A stretch of 64,000 bases of DNA from Panicum virgatum (lineage: Eukaryota; Streptophyta; Magnoliopsida; Poales; Poaceae), in assembly GCF_016808335.1 (NCBI RefSeq), contig NC_053141.1, positions 25,534,261-25,598,260 on the forward strand, given 5' to 3'. This document shows, piece after piece, positions 10,401 through 21,627 of this stretch (position 1 is its first letter; the number at the start of each line of letters is the position of its first letter). The position numbers and the translations under genes are program-made. The notes under the pieces were generated by a model. The model was not told the origin of the DNA, ran no database searches, and worked only from the letters and a program-made list of their open reading frames with translations.

Positions 10401-12013
10401 TTCACTATCATCCGGGCAAGGCCAATGTTGTAGCAGATGCTCTGAGCAGAAGAATTTATGTCAACATGGCCGTGGCTTTCCAGATGCCTCCAGAGTTATG
10501 CGAGGAGTTCGAGCAGCTGAGTCTGGGCTTCTTGCATCATACCTCCAGTGCAGCATTTGAGGCAGTACCGACTCTAGAGTCAGAGATCAGGCAGCATCAG
10601 AAAGATGATGAGAAGCTGCAGGAGATTCGTGAGTTGCTCAAGAAGGGCAAGGCTACTCATTTCAGAGAGGATGATCAGGGTACCTTGTGGTACAAGAACC
10701 GGATCTGTGTACCAGATGTGAAGGATCTCCGGAAGTTGATTCTGAGTGAGGCCCATGATACAGCTTACTCTATTCATCCGGGCAGCACGAAGATGTATTA
10801 TGATCTGAAGGAACGTTTCTGGTGGTATGGGATGAAGCGTTCAGTTGCAGAGTACGTGGCTATTTGTGACACCTGTCAGCGTGTCAAGGCTGAGCATCAG
10901 AGGCCAGCAGGTCTATTGCAGCCTTTGAAGATTCCAGAGTGGAAATGGGAGGAAATCACTATGGACTTCATTGTTGGTTTGCCTCGTACTCAGAAAGGGT
11001 ACAACTCCATTTGGGTAGTAGTGGATCGTCTGACGAAGGTTGCTCACTTCATTCCAGTGAACACTACTTACTCGGGTGCTAGACTTGCAGAGTTGTACAT
11101 CTCTCGGATTGTCTGCTTGCATGGTGTGCCGAAGAAGATCATATCTGACAGAGGGTCTCAGTTCACTTCTCGTTTCTGGGAGCAGCTCCATGATTCGTTG
11201 GATACGAAGCTGCGTTTCAGTACGGCTTATCACCCTCAGACAGATGGGCAGACAGAGAGAACCAACCAAGTGTTGGAGGATATGCTGAGAGTTTGTGCCA
11301 TTCAGTATGGTACTAGTTGGGATAAGTGCCTGTCATTTGCTGAGTTCTCATATAACAACAGCTATCAGGCCAGTCTGAAGAAGTCTCCCTTTGAGGCATT
11401 GTATGGCAGAAAGTGCAGGACTCCTCTCTATTGGGATCAGATTGGTGAAAAGCAGCTCTTCGGTCCTGAGATCATAGATGATGCAGAGCAGATGGTTCAG
11501 GCTGTGCGAGAAAATCTGAGGATTGCACAGAGCAGGCAGAAGAGCTATGCTGATGGCAAACGGAGAGACCTGACTTTCAGTGTCGGTGATTATGTATATC
11601 TGAAGGTGTCTCCGATGAGAGGAATCCGCAGATTTAATGTCAAAGGGAAGTTAGCACCTCGTTATGTGGGGCCATTCAAGGTGCTAGAGCGGAAAGGCGA
11701 AGTTGCTTATCGCCTGGAGTTACCTCTCAGCCTCTCAGGAATTCATGATGTCTTCCATATATCTCAGCTGAAGAGGTGTCTGCGAGTACCCGAGGAGCAG
11801 GCACCCCTGGATGGAGTAGATGTCCAGGAGGATCTGACTTATACTGAGCATCCGGTGAAGATTCTGGAGACATCAGAGAGGGTTACTCGGAACAAGCGCA
11901 TCAAGATGTGCAGAGTTCAGTGGAGTCACCATAGTGAAGCTGAGGCTACTTGGGAGCGAGAAGATGAGTTGAAGAAGACCTATCCAGATCTCTTTGCTAG
12001 CCAGCCCAGCTAA
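7444..12013 (+). CDS. Gag-Pol polyprotein of chromovirus A (two exons, 1486 aa)
   Basis: Exon 1 is 7444-7956 (171 codons) and exon 2 is 8066-12013. Joined, they read through [15 protein letters not shown] in one frame. Domains in the joined protein: gag/capsid region (about 60-240), zinc knuckle [14 protein letters not shown] (about 333-346), aspartic protease DTGATHS (about 400), RT with VDYRELN (about 610) and FIDD (about 708), RNase H with YCDASKDG (about 857), integrase zinc finger from HPGSTKM (about 1075), integrase core D1138, D1199, E1235 with exact D,D(35)E spacing, and a C-terminal chromodomain (about 1430-1480). No stop or frameshift is seen, so the element could be autonomous. Chromodomains steer integration toward marked chromatin. 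Confidence 0.93.
7957..8065 (+). other. Putative spliceosomal intron within gag (109 bp)
   Basis: It starts CAG/GTAATC and ends GAATTCAG/GGG, is AT-rich compared with its exons, has a length not divisible by three, and contains stops (the unspliced frame ends at 7998). Removing it restores a continuous capsid domain. Chromovirus B has the equivalent 110-bp intron (38060-38169) at the same codon. An ATG at 8072, just inside exon 2, could also start a separate product. Confidence 0.8.
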
Positions 12014-12033
12014 ATCTCGGGACGAGATTTCTT

Positions 12034-12048
12034 TAAGGGGGTAGGGTA
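12034..12048 (+). other. Polypurine tract of chromovirus A
   Basis: TAAGGGGGTAGGGTA lies directly before the 3' LTR and just after the pol stop codon. It is the expected plus-strand primer. Confidence 0.85.
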
Positions 12049-15000
12049 TGTAACACCCTAATTTAATTTCAGTATTTATTAATAAATTAAATTGGCTTTA
12101 TTTAATTTTCTAAGGTTTATTGTGTTTAGTTGGCATTTAAACCTAATTTTTGTTCCTAATTAATTAAAATTTATCATAGGTTTAAATTTTTGTTGCATTC
12201 ATGCTGGTGCATAATTTTATTTGAGTGTGGTTTGAATTCAAATTTGAATTTGAATTCAAACTTGTTTGAATTAGAAATTAGAAAGGAAAAGAAATAGAAG
12301 AAGAAAAAGGAAAGGAAGCCCAAAACCCAGGAAAACCCCAGCCCAACCCGCTCCCACGCCAAAACCCGCGCTCGGCCCAGTCCGGCCCGAGCCCAAGCCG
12401 ACCCAGCCTCTCCCGCGTCGCGCACTTCGGCCCAGCTCGCGCGCGCTCCGCCCGGCCTGCTCCGCTTCAGCCCAGCCCGCGACCGCGCAGCAGCCCAGCG
12501 TCGCCCGCATCGCGCGCGCCTCGCCCGCCCGACCTTCTAGAAGCGCGCCTGGAGTCCGGATCACGGCGGGCAACGCTCGTCCGCCTTCCTTGCGCCTCAC
12601 CGGCCCGGCCGAAATCTCCGCGGCGGCCCCGCTAATCACGCCTGCCGAGGATCGCTCCTGGCTCTATTTGAGCGCCGTCCGCGCCCCCCCCCTGATCCCT
12701 CCATCCACCAGCGCGCCGCACCACCCTAGCCGCCACCTTGCCTCTGCTCGGAGCGAGCGCCGCCGCGACCTCCAATCCGGTGATCCCCTGCGCCGCCCCA
12801 ATTCATCATCTCCGGTGACTTCTGGACCTCTCTGACCCCTCACCGGCTTCGCAGAGCGACCCCGAGGATCCCCGTGGAGTCCGGAGGGCCGGGACACCGC
12901 CGCATCGGCCACGCCAACGAACGCCGCCCGCCTCCACCGCCGGTCCCCGTCGCCGGCCACACTACGCCGCTCCCTCGCCCGCTCCAGGCCCACGGTGAGC
13001 ACCACCCGGTCCCCCTGCTCCCTTTGCGCAGGATTTTTCCACCCTTAGCGCGCCCTAGGAGTCCGTCCGCCGCAGGCCCGCTCTTGCGCCGCCGCGCAGC
13101 CCCGCTCCTCGCCGTGGCAAGCCCCGCCAGAGCACAGCACCGCCCCCCTTCGTGTTCCAGTGACTTACGCGTGTCACGCTCATCCTTTTGCACCAGACCG
13201 CAGCCCAAAAGGCCCACTGGAGCGCCAGATCGGCCAGCTCCGGTGAGCTCGCCGCCGCGGAGCTCTGCTCCGGCGGCTGAGCGCCGCCGCCCAGCGCCCC
13301 TTTGCCCCGAACCGCCCGATCCGATTTTGACGCGTGAGATTAGATCCAGATCGGGATAGGTCCGGATCGTTGGATCTAGATCCGGCGGTCCATATGCGAA
13401 CTTACCGCTTCAGCCGGGCTCTTTTGCATAAGAGCCCCTGGAGTTTTCTTTAATAAACCCGCCGTCCCTGGTAGTTCAAAAACAATTAGATTTAGGTCCG
13501 GTTTTTAGCACTTAACACCCTGAGCTTCCTGGTTTTCAAACCCGCTGTCCAGAGCCGTTGGTTTTGCACGTTAGCCCTTAGATTTAATGTTTATTTACGT
13601 TTTAGTCCTCGGTTTTAGCAGAAAAGCCCCTGAAACTTCAGTTTTCTTACAAATAAGCCCCTAGAACTTGTTTTTGGCCTAGTTTATGCGTTTTAGCTCC
13701 GTTTTTAGCGTTCTTTATGTCCACGCGATCGTTGTAACGCGTAGAATAGTTCTAGAGTAGTTTTGTGCGCTGTTTTTATGTATTGATGTACTGTTTCTTA
13801 GTTTTTGTTAGTGTTTGCTTGTATGCTTATTATTGTGCATTGTTTTGGCCATGTGTTCGTGAGTAGACGCTGAGCTACCTGAGGAGCCCCAGTACCAGTA
13901 CCCGGAGCAGCCGTCTTCGGATCAGTTTGAGCAGCAGCAGGAGCAGTACGAGGAAGGCAAGTATAACATGAACAACCTATCACCTTTAAATACATTTTCA
14001 TACTGCATTTTAATACTGTATGCCTTTAAGGATTTCCTAGCCACTTTATATCCTTTAAATATACCTTTGGGTTGCATTTTGGTTAGTTGTGCTAGGTTGC
14101 TGCGCTATAACACACTCTGGTCCTTTTTAATTAATTTGATTAATGTTTCACTTGAACTTAATTCTGAGAGTGGCACTCTGTGTGGCTTGAGTGGCTCACT
14201 TCTCGTTAAAAGATGTTTTCTTTAGAAACATGGTTTAGGGGGCCAGCACGGTGCTTACTGCCTGGTTGGCCACTCTCCATAAGGACCGGTTCATAGAGCG
14301 ACAACCTGGGACAACAGCGCTACCACAAGACTGGAATGGGACGGTCTTGGCTTACTAATTAGGCCATTTTGGTTCGGGAGTAACTTACCGACGGGGCATG
14401 GGGGGTGGTGAGCTTCAATGGTGGCCAGGCTACGAGGCTGGTCTGTGTGTCTTGTACCCCCTCGAGGTGGTTACCATCGTTGCGGAGCCTGATTCCTTAG
14501 CGGTTACACCTTACCAACGTGTCCTTTGTAACGGCCTCGTAGTGAGTCGCTAGTCATCTCACCGAAGGAAGTGTGATGAACAACTGGCGTAGCTCACGAC
14601 TTGTGGGTAAAGTTGTGCAACCTCTGCAGAGTGTAAAACTGGTATACTAGCCGTGCTCACGGTTATGAGCGGCCCAGATCCTCCTTTTGATTAGTGAAGT
14701 TATCTCTTTCCGACGAGGGAGGTGCTTCTCGGGGTTTACCTTGGTGGCTTGGTTTTGGTTTGGCTTCTCAGTAGTTACATGATTAAACTTGATTAATTAC
14801 TATGTAACTGGGTTAATGGTAATTCATCAACTAGTAGTAAATAGCTTAAATAAAATCTTGCCAACACTTAAAAGCTAATGCAGTTGAGTCAGCCAGCCTA
14901 GAGCCTCATAGTTTGTGTTATACTTGTTGAGTACAAGTTGTGTACTCACTCTTGCCTCTTCTCTACTTTTTCCTCTTGGCTACGCTACTGCTGCTCAGTT

Positions 15001-15309
15001 CCTGCCGACGCGAGGGAGTTCGCTCAGCGCTACCAGGACTACGAGGACTTCTAGGTGCTTCGTCTCCCAGTCGACGTCCCTGTGGCGCCCTGCTTCAGCT
15101 TCGGAGAGCTTTATCGTATTTTGTACTTCGCTTCCGCTGTATCAGACATTTTGTCATTATTGTAATAAATAATCTTCGTATTCGCTTTATTATACCTTTT
15201 TACGTGATATGTGCTATGATATACTGTTCATTCTGTTGTATACGTGTGACTTGATCCTGGCACGTATATGATTGCTCGGTTTATGTTCTTTTATAAACCG
15301 GGTGTTACA
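12049..15309 (+). repeat. 3' LTR of chromovirus A (3261 bp)
   Basis: Nearly identical to 3611-6872, with TGTAACACCC and GGGTGTTACA ends. It carries the same exon-like segments at 13867-13956 and 14999-15054. Confidence 0.95.
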
Positions 15310-15314
15310 GGTAT
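15310..15314. repeat. Right target-site duplication GGTAT of chromovirus A
   Basis: Matches 3606-3610 exactly. Confidence 0.95.
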
Positions 15315-16440
15315 CACACCTTTGATTCAGAGAGTACTTCACTTATTAAGTAGACTGGACTTTGGACGCCGTAGGCGTGGCCTTCTTCGTTTCGTTCTAC
15401 CACGATAGCTGTGCTGACAACGTGTGTGGTAGCTGCGATGTAAAGTAGCATCTCCTCTCCTGGCATTGGAGATGTTAGGATAGGAGGTGACTGGAGGTGC
15501 TGTTTCAAGTCTTCGAGTGCTTCGGCTGCTTCTTGGGACCATTTGAATTTGTCTTGTTTTTTCAGTAGTTTGAAGAAAGGGAGTCCCCTTTCGCCGAGTC
15601 TCGATAGAAATCTATTCAAGACAGCCATGCATCCAGTGAGCTTTTGAACGTCTTTGATGGAGGCCGGAGCTTCCATGTTCAAGATTGTGTTAATCTTTTC
15701 TGGATTTGCTTCAATTCCTCTGTGGCTAACAATGAAGCCGAGTAGTTTTCCGGATGGTACACCGAAAATGAACTTAGTCGGGTTCAATTTCCACCTGAAG
15801 CTTCGCAAACTATTGAAGGTTTCTTCTAGGTCAGGGATAAAGCAATCGAATTCCTTTGTTTTCACAACCATGTCGTCGACGTAAGCTTCGACATTGTGAT
15901 GGAGCTAGTTGGTGAAGCACAACTGTATGGCGCGCTGATAAGTTGCTCCAACGTTCTTCAGTCTGAAAGACATGGATTTGTAGGCGTATGCACCAAATGG
16001 AGTGATGAACGCAATCTTTATCTGATCTTCTTCCTTGAGAGCAATTTGATGGTAGCCCGAGTAGCAGTCCAGGAAGGATAATAGGACGCAGCCTGCCGTC
16101 GAGTCGATGACTTGATCGATTCGAGGGAGTCCGAAGGGATCTTTCAGACAGTGCTTGTTGAGGTTAGTGTAGTCGACGCACATCCTCCACTCGCCAGCCA
16201 CTCGGGATGGTAAACTTCCTTGATGAACCCAGCCGCAAGTAGTTTGCGAGTTCTTTCTTGATGGCTTCTCTCTTCTCTGCTGAGAATCTTCATAGCCGCT
16301 GTTTCTTTGGAGTGGCAGTAGGGTTGACATTCAGGGAGTGCTCGATCAACTCCTTTGGGACACCGGGCATATCAGCTGGTTTCCATGCAAATACATTGTG
16401 GTTTGCCCTAAGGAAGTTGACGAGTACGCTTTCCTATTTG
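15315..16440 (-). pseudogene. Tat element pol, reverse transcriptase part (degenerate)
   Basis: Minus-strand reading from about 16440: DMPGVPKELIEHSLN, then RMCVDYTNLNK, then YSGYHQIALKEEDQ. A stop at about 15905 follows, then the catalytic AYVDDMVVKT near 15870, and the thumb/connection region down to LISEVLSESKV at 15315. This matches the RT of Tat-group gypsy elements, with the YVDD box still intact. Frame changes near 16330-16250 and the stop before YVDD make it non-functional. The protein text continues at 3610 on the other side of chromovirus A. Confidence 0.85.
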
Positions 16441-16661
16441 TCACTAAGCCATGTTCCAATCAAGGCTGTCTTTGACGGGTCGTCTTCTTGTAGCTGAATT
16501 GCCTTGACTCCGATGTTGTCGGGTGGCTTTGGAGTAGAGCGATTTATCTTCTTTGTAGGGATCTCTGATCCCGACGCCGAGTACTACTGGGCTCTTGCTA
16601 ATACTTCTCCCGCGGTATCCGGGAGTCGATTGGTGGAAGCATAGGTTATAGCTTCCGTTTC

Positions 16662-17273
16662 TCATTCAAAGGATCTTTGAAGATCTCCGCAGAAGGTGAG
16701 GATTCCTGTTTTTCCTGGCATCTTCAGCAGGAGGTAGACGTAGTGGGGGTCTACCATGAATTTGGCCAAGGCTGGTTGTCCGAGAATGGTATGATAGGAG
16801 GACTCGAAGTCTGCTACTTCGAACTTGATGAGTTCCGTTCGGTAGTTATCTGGTGTACCGAAGGTGACTGGGAACACCACGGTTCCGACTGGTAAAGAAG
16901 TGTTCCCCGGGACTATGCCGTAGAAGGGTGCTTTGCTTGTTTTCAATTTGTTGGATATATCGAGTCCCATCTTGGTGATTGTACATATGAAGATGAGATT
17001 TAGGCCACTGCCTCCGTCGATTAGTACCCGAGTGAGAATGGAGCCGGCTACCACTGGGTCCAGGACGAGTGAAAATTTTCTAGGTTCTGAAAAGCTGGTC
17101 CATTGATCTTCCCTTGAGAAGGTTATGCGTGTTTCACTGTGCCTTAGTGGATTCTGGACGGCTGGTTCCATCTTCAGTATTTTATGCCAGACCAGTTTCT
17201 GGTTTCTCTTGTTGAAAGAAGAATCTCCTCCGTAGATCATGTCGACCCCGTTGGCGGGTTGCTGGAATCCCAT
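16662..17273 (-). pseudogene. Tat element protease region
   Basis: An open frame of 203 codons with VLIDGGSGLNLIF, in which the aspartic protease site reads DGGS, followed by PFYGIVPGN and YHTILGQPALAKFM. Retroviral-type proteases of Tat elements carry this DGGSG variant. It overlaps the end of gag in another frame. The frame stops at 16662, and the stretch down to about 16440 is rearranged in frame. Confidence 0.75.
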
Positions 17274-18076
17274 GGTTCCGCCTTTGTCGCCATCTTCGTC
17301 GTCTTGTTTATCTTTCTTATTTTGTCTTCTTCCAATTGACGTTGTTGGAGAGACTTGCGAAGGTTAATGCACTCGAGGATCGTGTGCTTTACTTTAGGAT
17401 GTAGAGGGCAAGCTCTTTCGAGTAGTTTTTGGAAATCATCTTGCTGGTTTCCATTCATGCCTTTTTGTCCCCGTTCCATTGTAGCCACTGTATCCTCCGG
17501 CTTTCGCTTCTTGTCGAAGTTGTGTTGGCCTTTATATGATCGCGAGTCCCCGTTGCGTTTCTGATTGTTGTCTTCGCGGCGGGGGAAGCGATCGCGTTCT
17601 TGTTCTTCTTGGTCGGCCCATGCGAGCATCATGTCCCGCAGTGCTACGATCGAGCAGGGTCTGTTTCTCCCAAAGTCTCGGTATAGTTGTTGCGCAGCGA
17701 GGCCATTGTGGAAGCAGTCGATGACATCGTCGTCTGCTATGTTGGCGATGGTGGCTCGGGTATCGAAAAATCTCTTTATGTATGATCTCAGGGCTTCACC
17801 TCGCTCCTGTTTGCACAGTCGTAGGTCATTGCGAGTGGCTGAGTGGTGATTGGAGCCTTGAAAGTTATCAATGAAGATCTTATTCAAGTCCTCCCAAGAG
17901 TGGATCGAGTCATGTCTTAAGCTCTCGAGCCATGTCAAGGGTGCAGATTCCGAAGCCATTGGGAAATATATGACTTTAGTAGAATTCGTTCCTCCTTCCA
18001 CTTTGATAGCGGTCGAATAGATCCATAGCCACTGTTTGGGATCCTGCTTGCCATCGTACTTCTTTAGGTTCTGCAT
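17237..18076 (-). pseudogene. Tat element gag (capsid-like region)
   Basis: Reads MQNLKKYDGKQDPKQWLWIY, then a retrotransposon gag domain (PLTWLESLRHDSIHSWEDL, FIDNFQG, YIKRFFDTRATIANI). A charged linker and a CPLHPKVKHTILEC motif of zinc-finger type follow. This order is typical of plant gypsy Gag. The piece is open for 279 codons, but sequence on both sides is frameshifted. Confidence 0.8.
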
Positions 18077-18079
18077 GTT

Positions 18080-19378
18080 TACTAGGTTGAAACCGGTCGG
18101 GTACTCAGCGTAATTTATGTTTTGGCTGAAGGCTGGGAATCGATCAGTTTCATCCGCGGGTCTTTCATGATGTTTGGTGTTGATGATGTCCCGTGCGTCA
18201 TTAGGATAGTGGTCGTGATTTCTCGAAGGACCAGTATGATAGCTCTCATCTTGGTACCTAGGCCGGGGCTAGCCACGCAGGTGGTTGCCTTGATTTGCTT
18301 CCTGGTGGCCCTTCTGTTTAGCAGGAGTCCGGTTGTTGTGGGAAACAGATAGAGCCAGGTTCTGTCTCCCAATCTGACGCAAGACATCTCTGGTCAAGCG
18401 CTGAATTTCACGAATTTAAGGAGTGTCTGGAAGGGCTTGTATCAATATAGCCGCCTCGGCTAGGTTGATCAGAGGACTGTCGAAAGCATTGTCGGCTGCT
18501 TCGTCTAGGTCTTGCTGCAGGTCTCGCGCTCCATGTGGAGCTGGAGCACGCTGAGCTCGAGCAGTCGCGTTCTTTCTGCGAGTGGCGCGGCAGCGGTTGC
18601 GTTGTCGCTGGCTTTCCTTGTCTTGTTGGGATTCATCTTACGGAGCGTTGACTGATAGTTCATCATCTAATATTTGGTTCAGGAGTTCATTGGCGTATTG
18701 GTCAGCCCGAGAACCGAGCGCGCTATCTTCTCCGTGAAGTGAGACATACTCCTATCTGTCTGGGGTTGAGTGAGTTGTGATGTAATCGACCAGAGCAGTG
18801 TCGCCAATTTCTTCTCCTCTAATTGGAGAAAGAGGTCTGCCGGACTGATAGGGTAAATCTTGTAGACAGGCCAAAGTTCGGGTGTTCCTAGGTGCACCGG
18901 TAAGTTTTGAATCCCTCTAGTAGACAACCCGGCTTTGCGGTGTGGCCAGGATGGTCAAGTTCTGGCAGCCGAGTAGATCCAAGTCGAAGTAGAAGTCATC
19001 GTCTGAATCCGGGTAAGAGTCGAACAGGGGAGGAGTCCCATTCCAATCCTTTTGGTGAAAAAGAGCAGAGTACGATGCGGCTGAATTCCTCTGTCCGAAA
19101 GGAAAACGAGTAGGTGTCGGGTCCAACAAGGACAAGTTCTCGATTTCCTTAGAGATTCCGGGGAGAAGGATTTCGACGGGAGTGATTTCGCTGAGTTGTT
19201 CTCGCTGGGGTGTCTTCGTGCTCGCGGGGTTGATCAGATGGCTGGAGAAACCTCCTGATCCATTGGCGATGCAGACCCACGTGCCGAAAACGAAGGTGGT
19301 TCCGACGTTAATCGCCGGGAAGCTGAATTCGAAGGATGCCATCAAATTCTTCTGTTGATCTTTGGCGAGAAGCCCCAC
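18080..19378 (-). pseudogene. Tat element 5' gag/leader protein region (degenerate)
   Basis: The stretch holds three overlapping minus-strand frames. One starts MGLLAKDQQKNLMASFEF at 19378, runs 153 codons and ends near 18917. Another continues with PVHLGTPELWPVYKIYP (18927-18679), and a basic segment lies at 18387-18115. Together they look like one N-terminal gag exon broken by indels. The start lies just after the primer binding site. I cannot reconstruct a reliable single frame. Confidence 0.5.
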
Positions 19379-19389
19379 GGTGGGCGCCA
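19372..19389 (-). other. Primer binding site of the minus-strand Tat element
   Basis: On the minus strand TGGCGCCCACCGTGGGGC begins with TGG, as needed to pair with a tRNA CCA end, 8 nt from the LTR. I do not assign the tRNA species. Confidence 0.75.
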
Positions 19390-19397
19390 GCTATCGA

Positions 19398-19809
19398 TGT
19401 TTTACCATCGGGTTCTCCGAGGGGTATCCCGAGGAGAGTGGTTATGAGTAGGGACTCGCCGAGATCAGAACGCGAAGGTGCAAGGAACACAAGGATTTAG
19501 ACAGGTTCGGGCCGCCGGAGCGTAACACCCTACGTCCTATGTGGTGGTTTGTATTCCCTCTGGTATTGTTCGATGTTTTGGAGGGGTCCCTGCCCGCCCT
19601 TATATATCTTGGGGGGACAGGGTTACATGAAAAATCCTAGCCAAGTACGTTTAGAGTCCTACTCCGAGTGGGTCGGGTAGTTTCCTTGTACTTAGGCTAG
19701 TTCTACTGCTGTGCGAGTAGTTACAGTAGGGATAGGGCGTACCCATGCGGTACCACCTATATTAGAACACTCCACGCCCGTGAGCAGTCCCGCTGCCCTG
19801 GGTCTGACA
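19398..19809 (-). repeat. 5' LTR of the minus-strand Tat element (412 bp)
   Basis: On the minus strand it begins TGTCAGACCC and ends AAAACA, next to the primer binding site. A TATA box (TATATAAGG, minus strand, about 19599-19607) lies inside. The next five plus-strand bases, GTCGC (19810-19814), are the expected TSD; its partner is outside the window. Confidence 0.8.
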
Positions 19810-20112
19810 GTCGCAGGCACCCCTTCTGCTTGGCCAGGGTCTTGCAGGGGGCGATCATCAGTGAGCGGGAGGTGATGGACAACCTAATGAGCAGCGAAGA
19901 TTGTTCAAAACCAACCAGACGAGAAAGAGAGGGACGCCGCCAGCTAAATCAAGAAATTCTCTCTGAGAAGGGTCGGAGCGAGCCCGCTTTGCGATTGGCC
20001 ACACAACCCCCCTCCCCCCGGAACATTTCTTTGATGCCTCCGTGGCCGGTCGCGGGGTCGATGCCCGGGTGGAGCGAGCGGAACCATCCGAGGGTTCTCG
20101 ATGGGATGACAA

Positions 20113-21627
20113 CTAACGCGGTTTTGATGCCGCGGGTGAACGGCTTGCCGTCCGACCTCGGGGGTCGGAAGATCTCCGCAACACCCGGGCGGGGGAACGG
20201 CTCCGAGAGGGGGAGCGATCCCGCCCAGCGGACCCTGACATCCGCGGAGGGGAGTCGCTTCGCCTCATCGACGCCGGCCTCCGCACATCGGACGCAGCGT
20301 CGCGCCGCGCGTGAACCTCCCGCGGCGGAGGGGAGCCACCCGCTCCCGCCACAGCAGATGAGGAGCCCCCATCGCCCCCGGTGCCCCCGTGGAGGAACAC
20401 CTTGTGCTGGTAAGGGTCACCACCCTCTGGCTCCTCGTTGCCACCGCTACTCGCATCGTCAGAATTATCCTCCAGCTTGCTGAGCATCTCAGCCTCATCG
20501 CTGGAAAAGATGAGGCCCCGCGACTTGCAGCTCTGGATTTTCTCCGCAGCTTTCCTCTGATCCTCCATGCGTTTTTTCCTCTCCCTCTTCTCCGCCAATT
20601 TCTCCTCAGCAGTGAGGCGATTCCTCTCATGTCGAGCGGCATCCTCCGGCAGCGGCGCGGTGGACGAGAAGAAATCGCTCCTGTCCTGTGGGGGTGCCAA
20701 CTACGAAGGTCAGAAATGGAACCTGACAGAAAAAGAAGGAGAAAGAAGGGAGGAGTGGGAGAAGGAAACATACGAGCGCGGGAGCCCCCTCACCAGGAAG
20801 CATTGTTGGCGGCTGGGGGTCGGGATACGCAATCGGAGGGTCGAATGTCTCCTTCAACCGCCGCAGCACCTCCGACTTGTCAATCCCCTCCGACGACATC
20901 ACGGTCCCGGAGAGGTCCATGAGAGGCGTGACTCTCCGCTTGTGGTACGCGGAGATGATGCCGCACCTGTTGAGTCCGGCTTCCCTCAGCTGCTGGAGCA
21001 CCCGAAAATAACCCGCCAACCTGTTCTTCTCTTTGTCCGGCGCTCCCCACCCCGAAGTGCTAGGGGCCTTCATCACAAGCCGACAGGTGTAGCTGGGGAG
21101 GCGGACGATTCGTCGTTCCTCAGATAGAACCACTTCTTATGCCACCCCTTATTGGAGGTCTTCAACTTCCCCATCTCGATGAACTGGCGCTGGCGTTGGT
21201 CACCGCCGCTACGCAGGTGTACGCTCGCGCAGCATGCCGGAACATCATAGAAGGAGCCATGGAGTTTCAATCGATAGACGGAGACCGCAAAGAAGTACCT
21301 CCAGAGATCGAAGATGGGAGGGACGCCGAGGAAGCCCTCACACAGGGCGACGAAGGTGGAGATGTGCTGAATCCCGTTGGAATTCAAATGCTGCAGCTCG
21401 ATCTTGTAGTGGTACAGCAGCCCGCGGAAGAAGTTGTGAGCGGGCATCCCGAAGCCCCGCTCGTGGAACTCGAGGAAGGAGACAATGTAGCCCGGCAGCG
21501 GCGACGGCGACCGTTCGCCGCCAGGGGCGACTCACTCCATGGCCGCCGTGCGAGGGCGAAGCATCCTCCGGGCCACGAGCCCCTTTAAATCCGCTTCGGA
21601 GACGGTGGATTGTGCCCACTGAGTCAT
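20113..21627 (-). pseudogene. Antisense accessory gene of the plus-strand Tat element (putative gypsy-type transposon domain, PF04195-like)
   Basis: Exon 1 starts MTQWAQSTVSEADLKGL at 21627 and continues FLEFHERGFGMPAHNFFRG, ISTFVALCEGFLGVPP and FDLWRYFF, then SNKGWHKKWFYLRND. These are hallmarks of the plant 'putative gypsy type transposon' family as I recall it. There is an in-frame TGA at 21532-21534 where Trp is expected, and a frameshift near 21100. A GT...AG intron lies about 20790-20710. Exon 2 is a highly charged helix (RLTAEEKLAEKRERKKR) followed by an Arg/Ser-rich tail ending at 20113. Any further exons would lie left of the insertion at 19810. The gene is dead as it stands. Confidence 0.65.

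Larger units (their letters stand above)
3611..15309 (+). mobile_element. Chromovirus A: complete, apparently intact Ty3/gypsy element of Tekay type, 11.7 kb
   Basis: Both LTRs are present (3611-6872 and 12049-15309), with 5-bp TSDs, a primer binding site, a polypurine tract and one gag-pol reading frame interrupted only by a putative intron. The polyprotein ends in a chromodomain, which defines chromoviruses. The tRNA-iMet primer site and very long LTRs suit the Tekay/Del clade. By eye the two LTRs differ by three substitutions and two small indels over about 3.26 kb, so the insertion is very recent. It lies in the pol of the minus-strand Tat element. Confidence 0.95.
1..19809 (-). mobile_element. 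Minus-strand Tat-lineage Ty3/gypsy LTR retrotransposon, 3' end outside the window, interrupted by chromovirus A
   Basis: Read on the minus strand the order is LTR (19398-19809), primer binding site (19372-19389), gag (about 19378-17237), protease, reverse transcriptase, RNase H, integrase (ending at 1574), tandem repeats, then an accessory gene on the opposite strand (1-480). Protease before RT before RNase H before integrase is the Ty3/gypsy order, and an antisense accessory gene downstream of pol is known from Tat-group grass elements. The element carries many stops and frameshifts, so it is dead. Its pol is split by the 11.7-kb insertion at 3611-15309. Its 3' LTR lies left of the window, so its left TSD cannot be checked. 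Confidence 0.85.
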
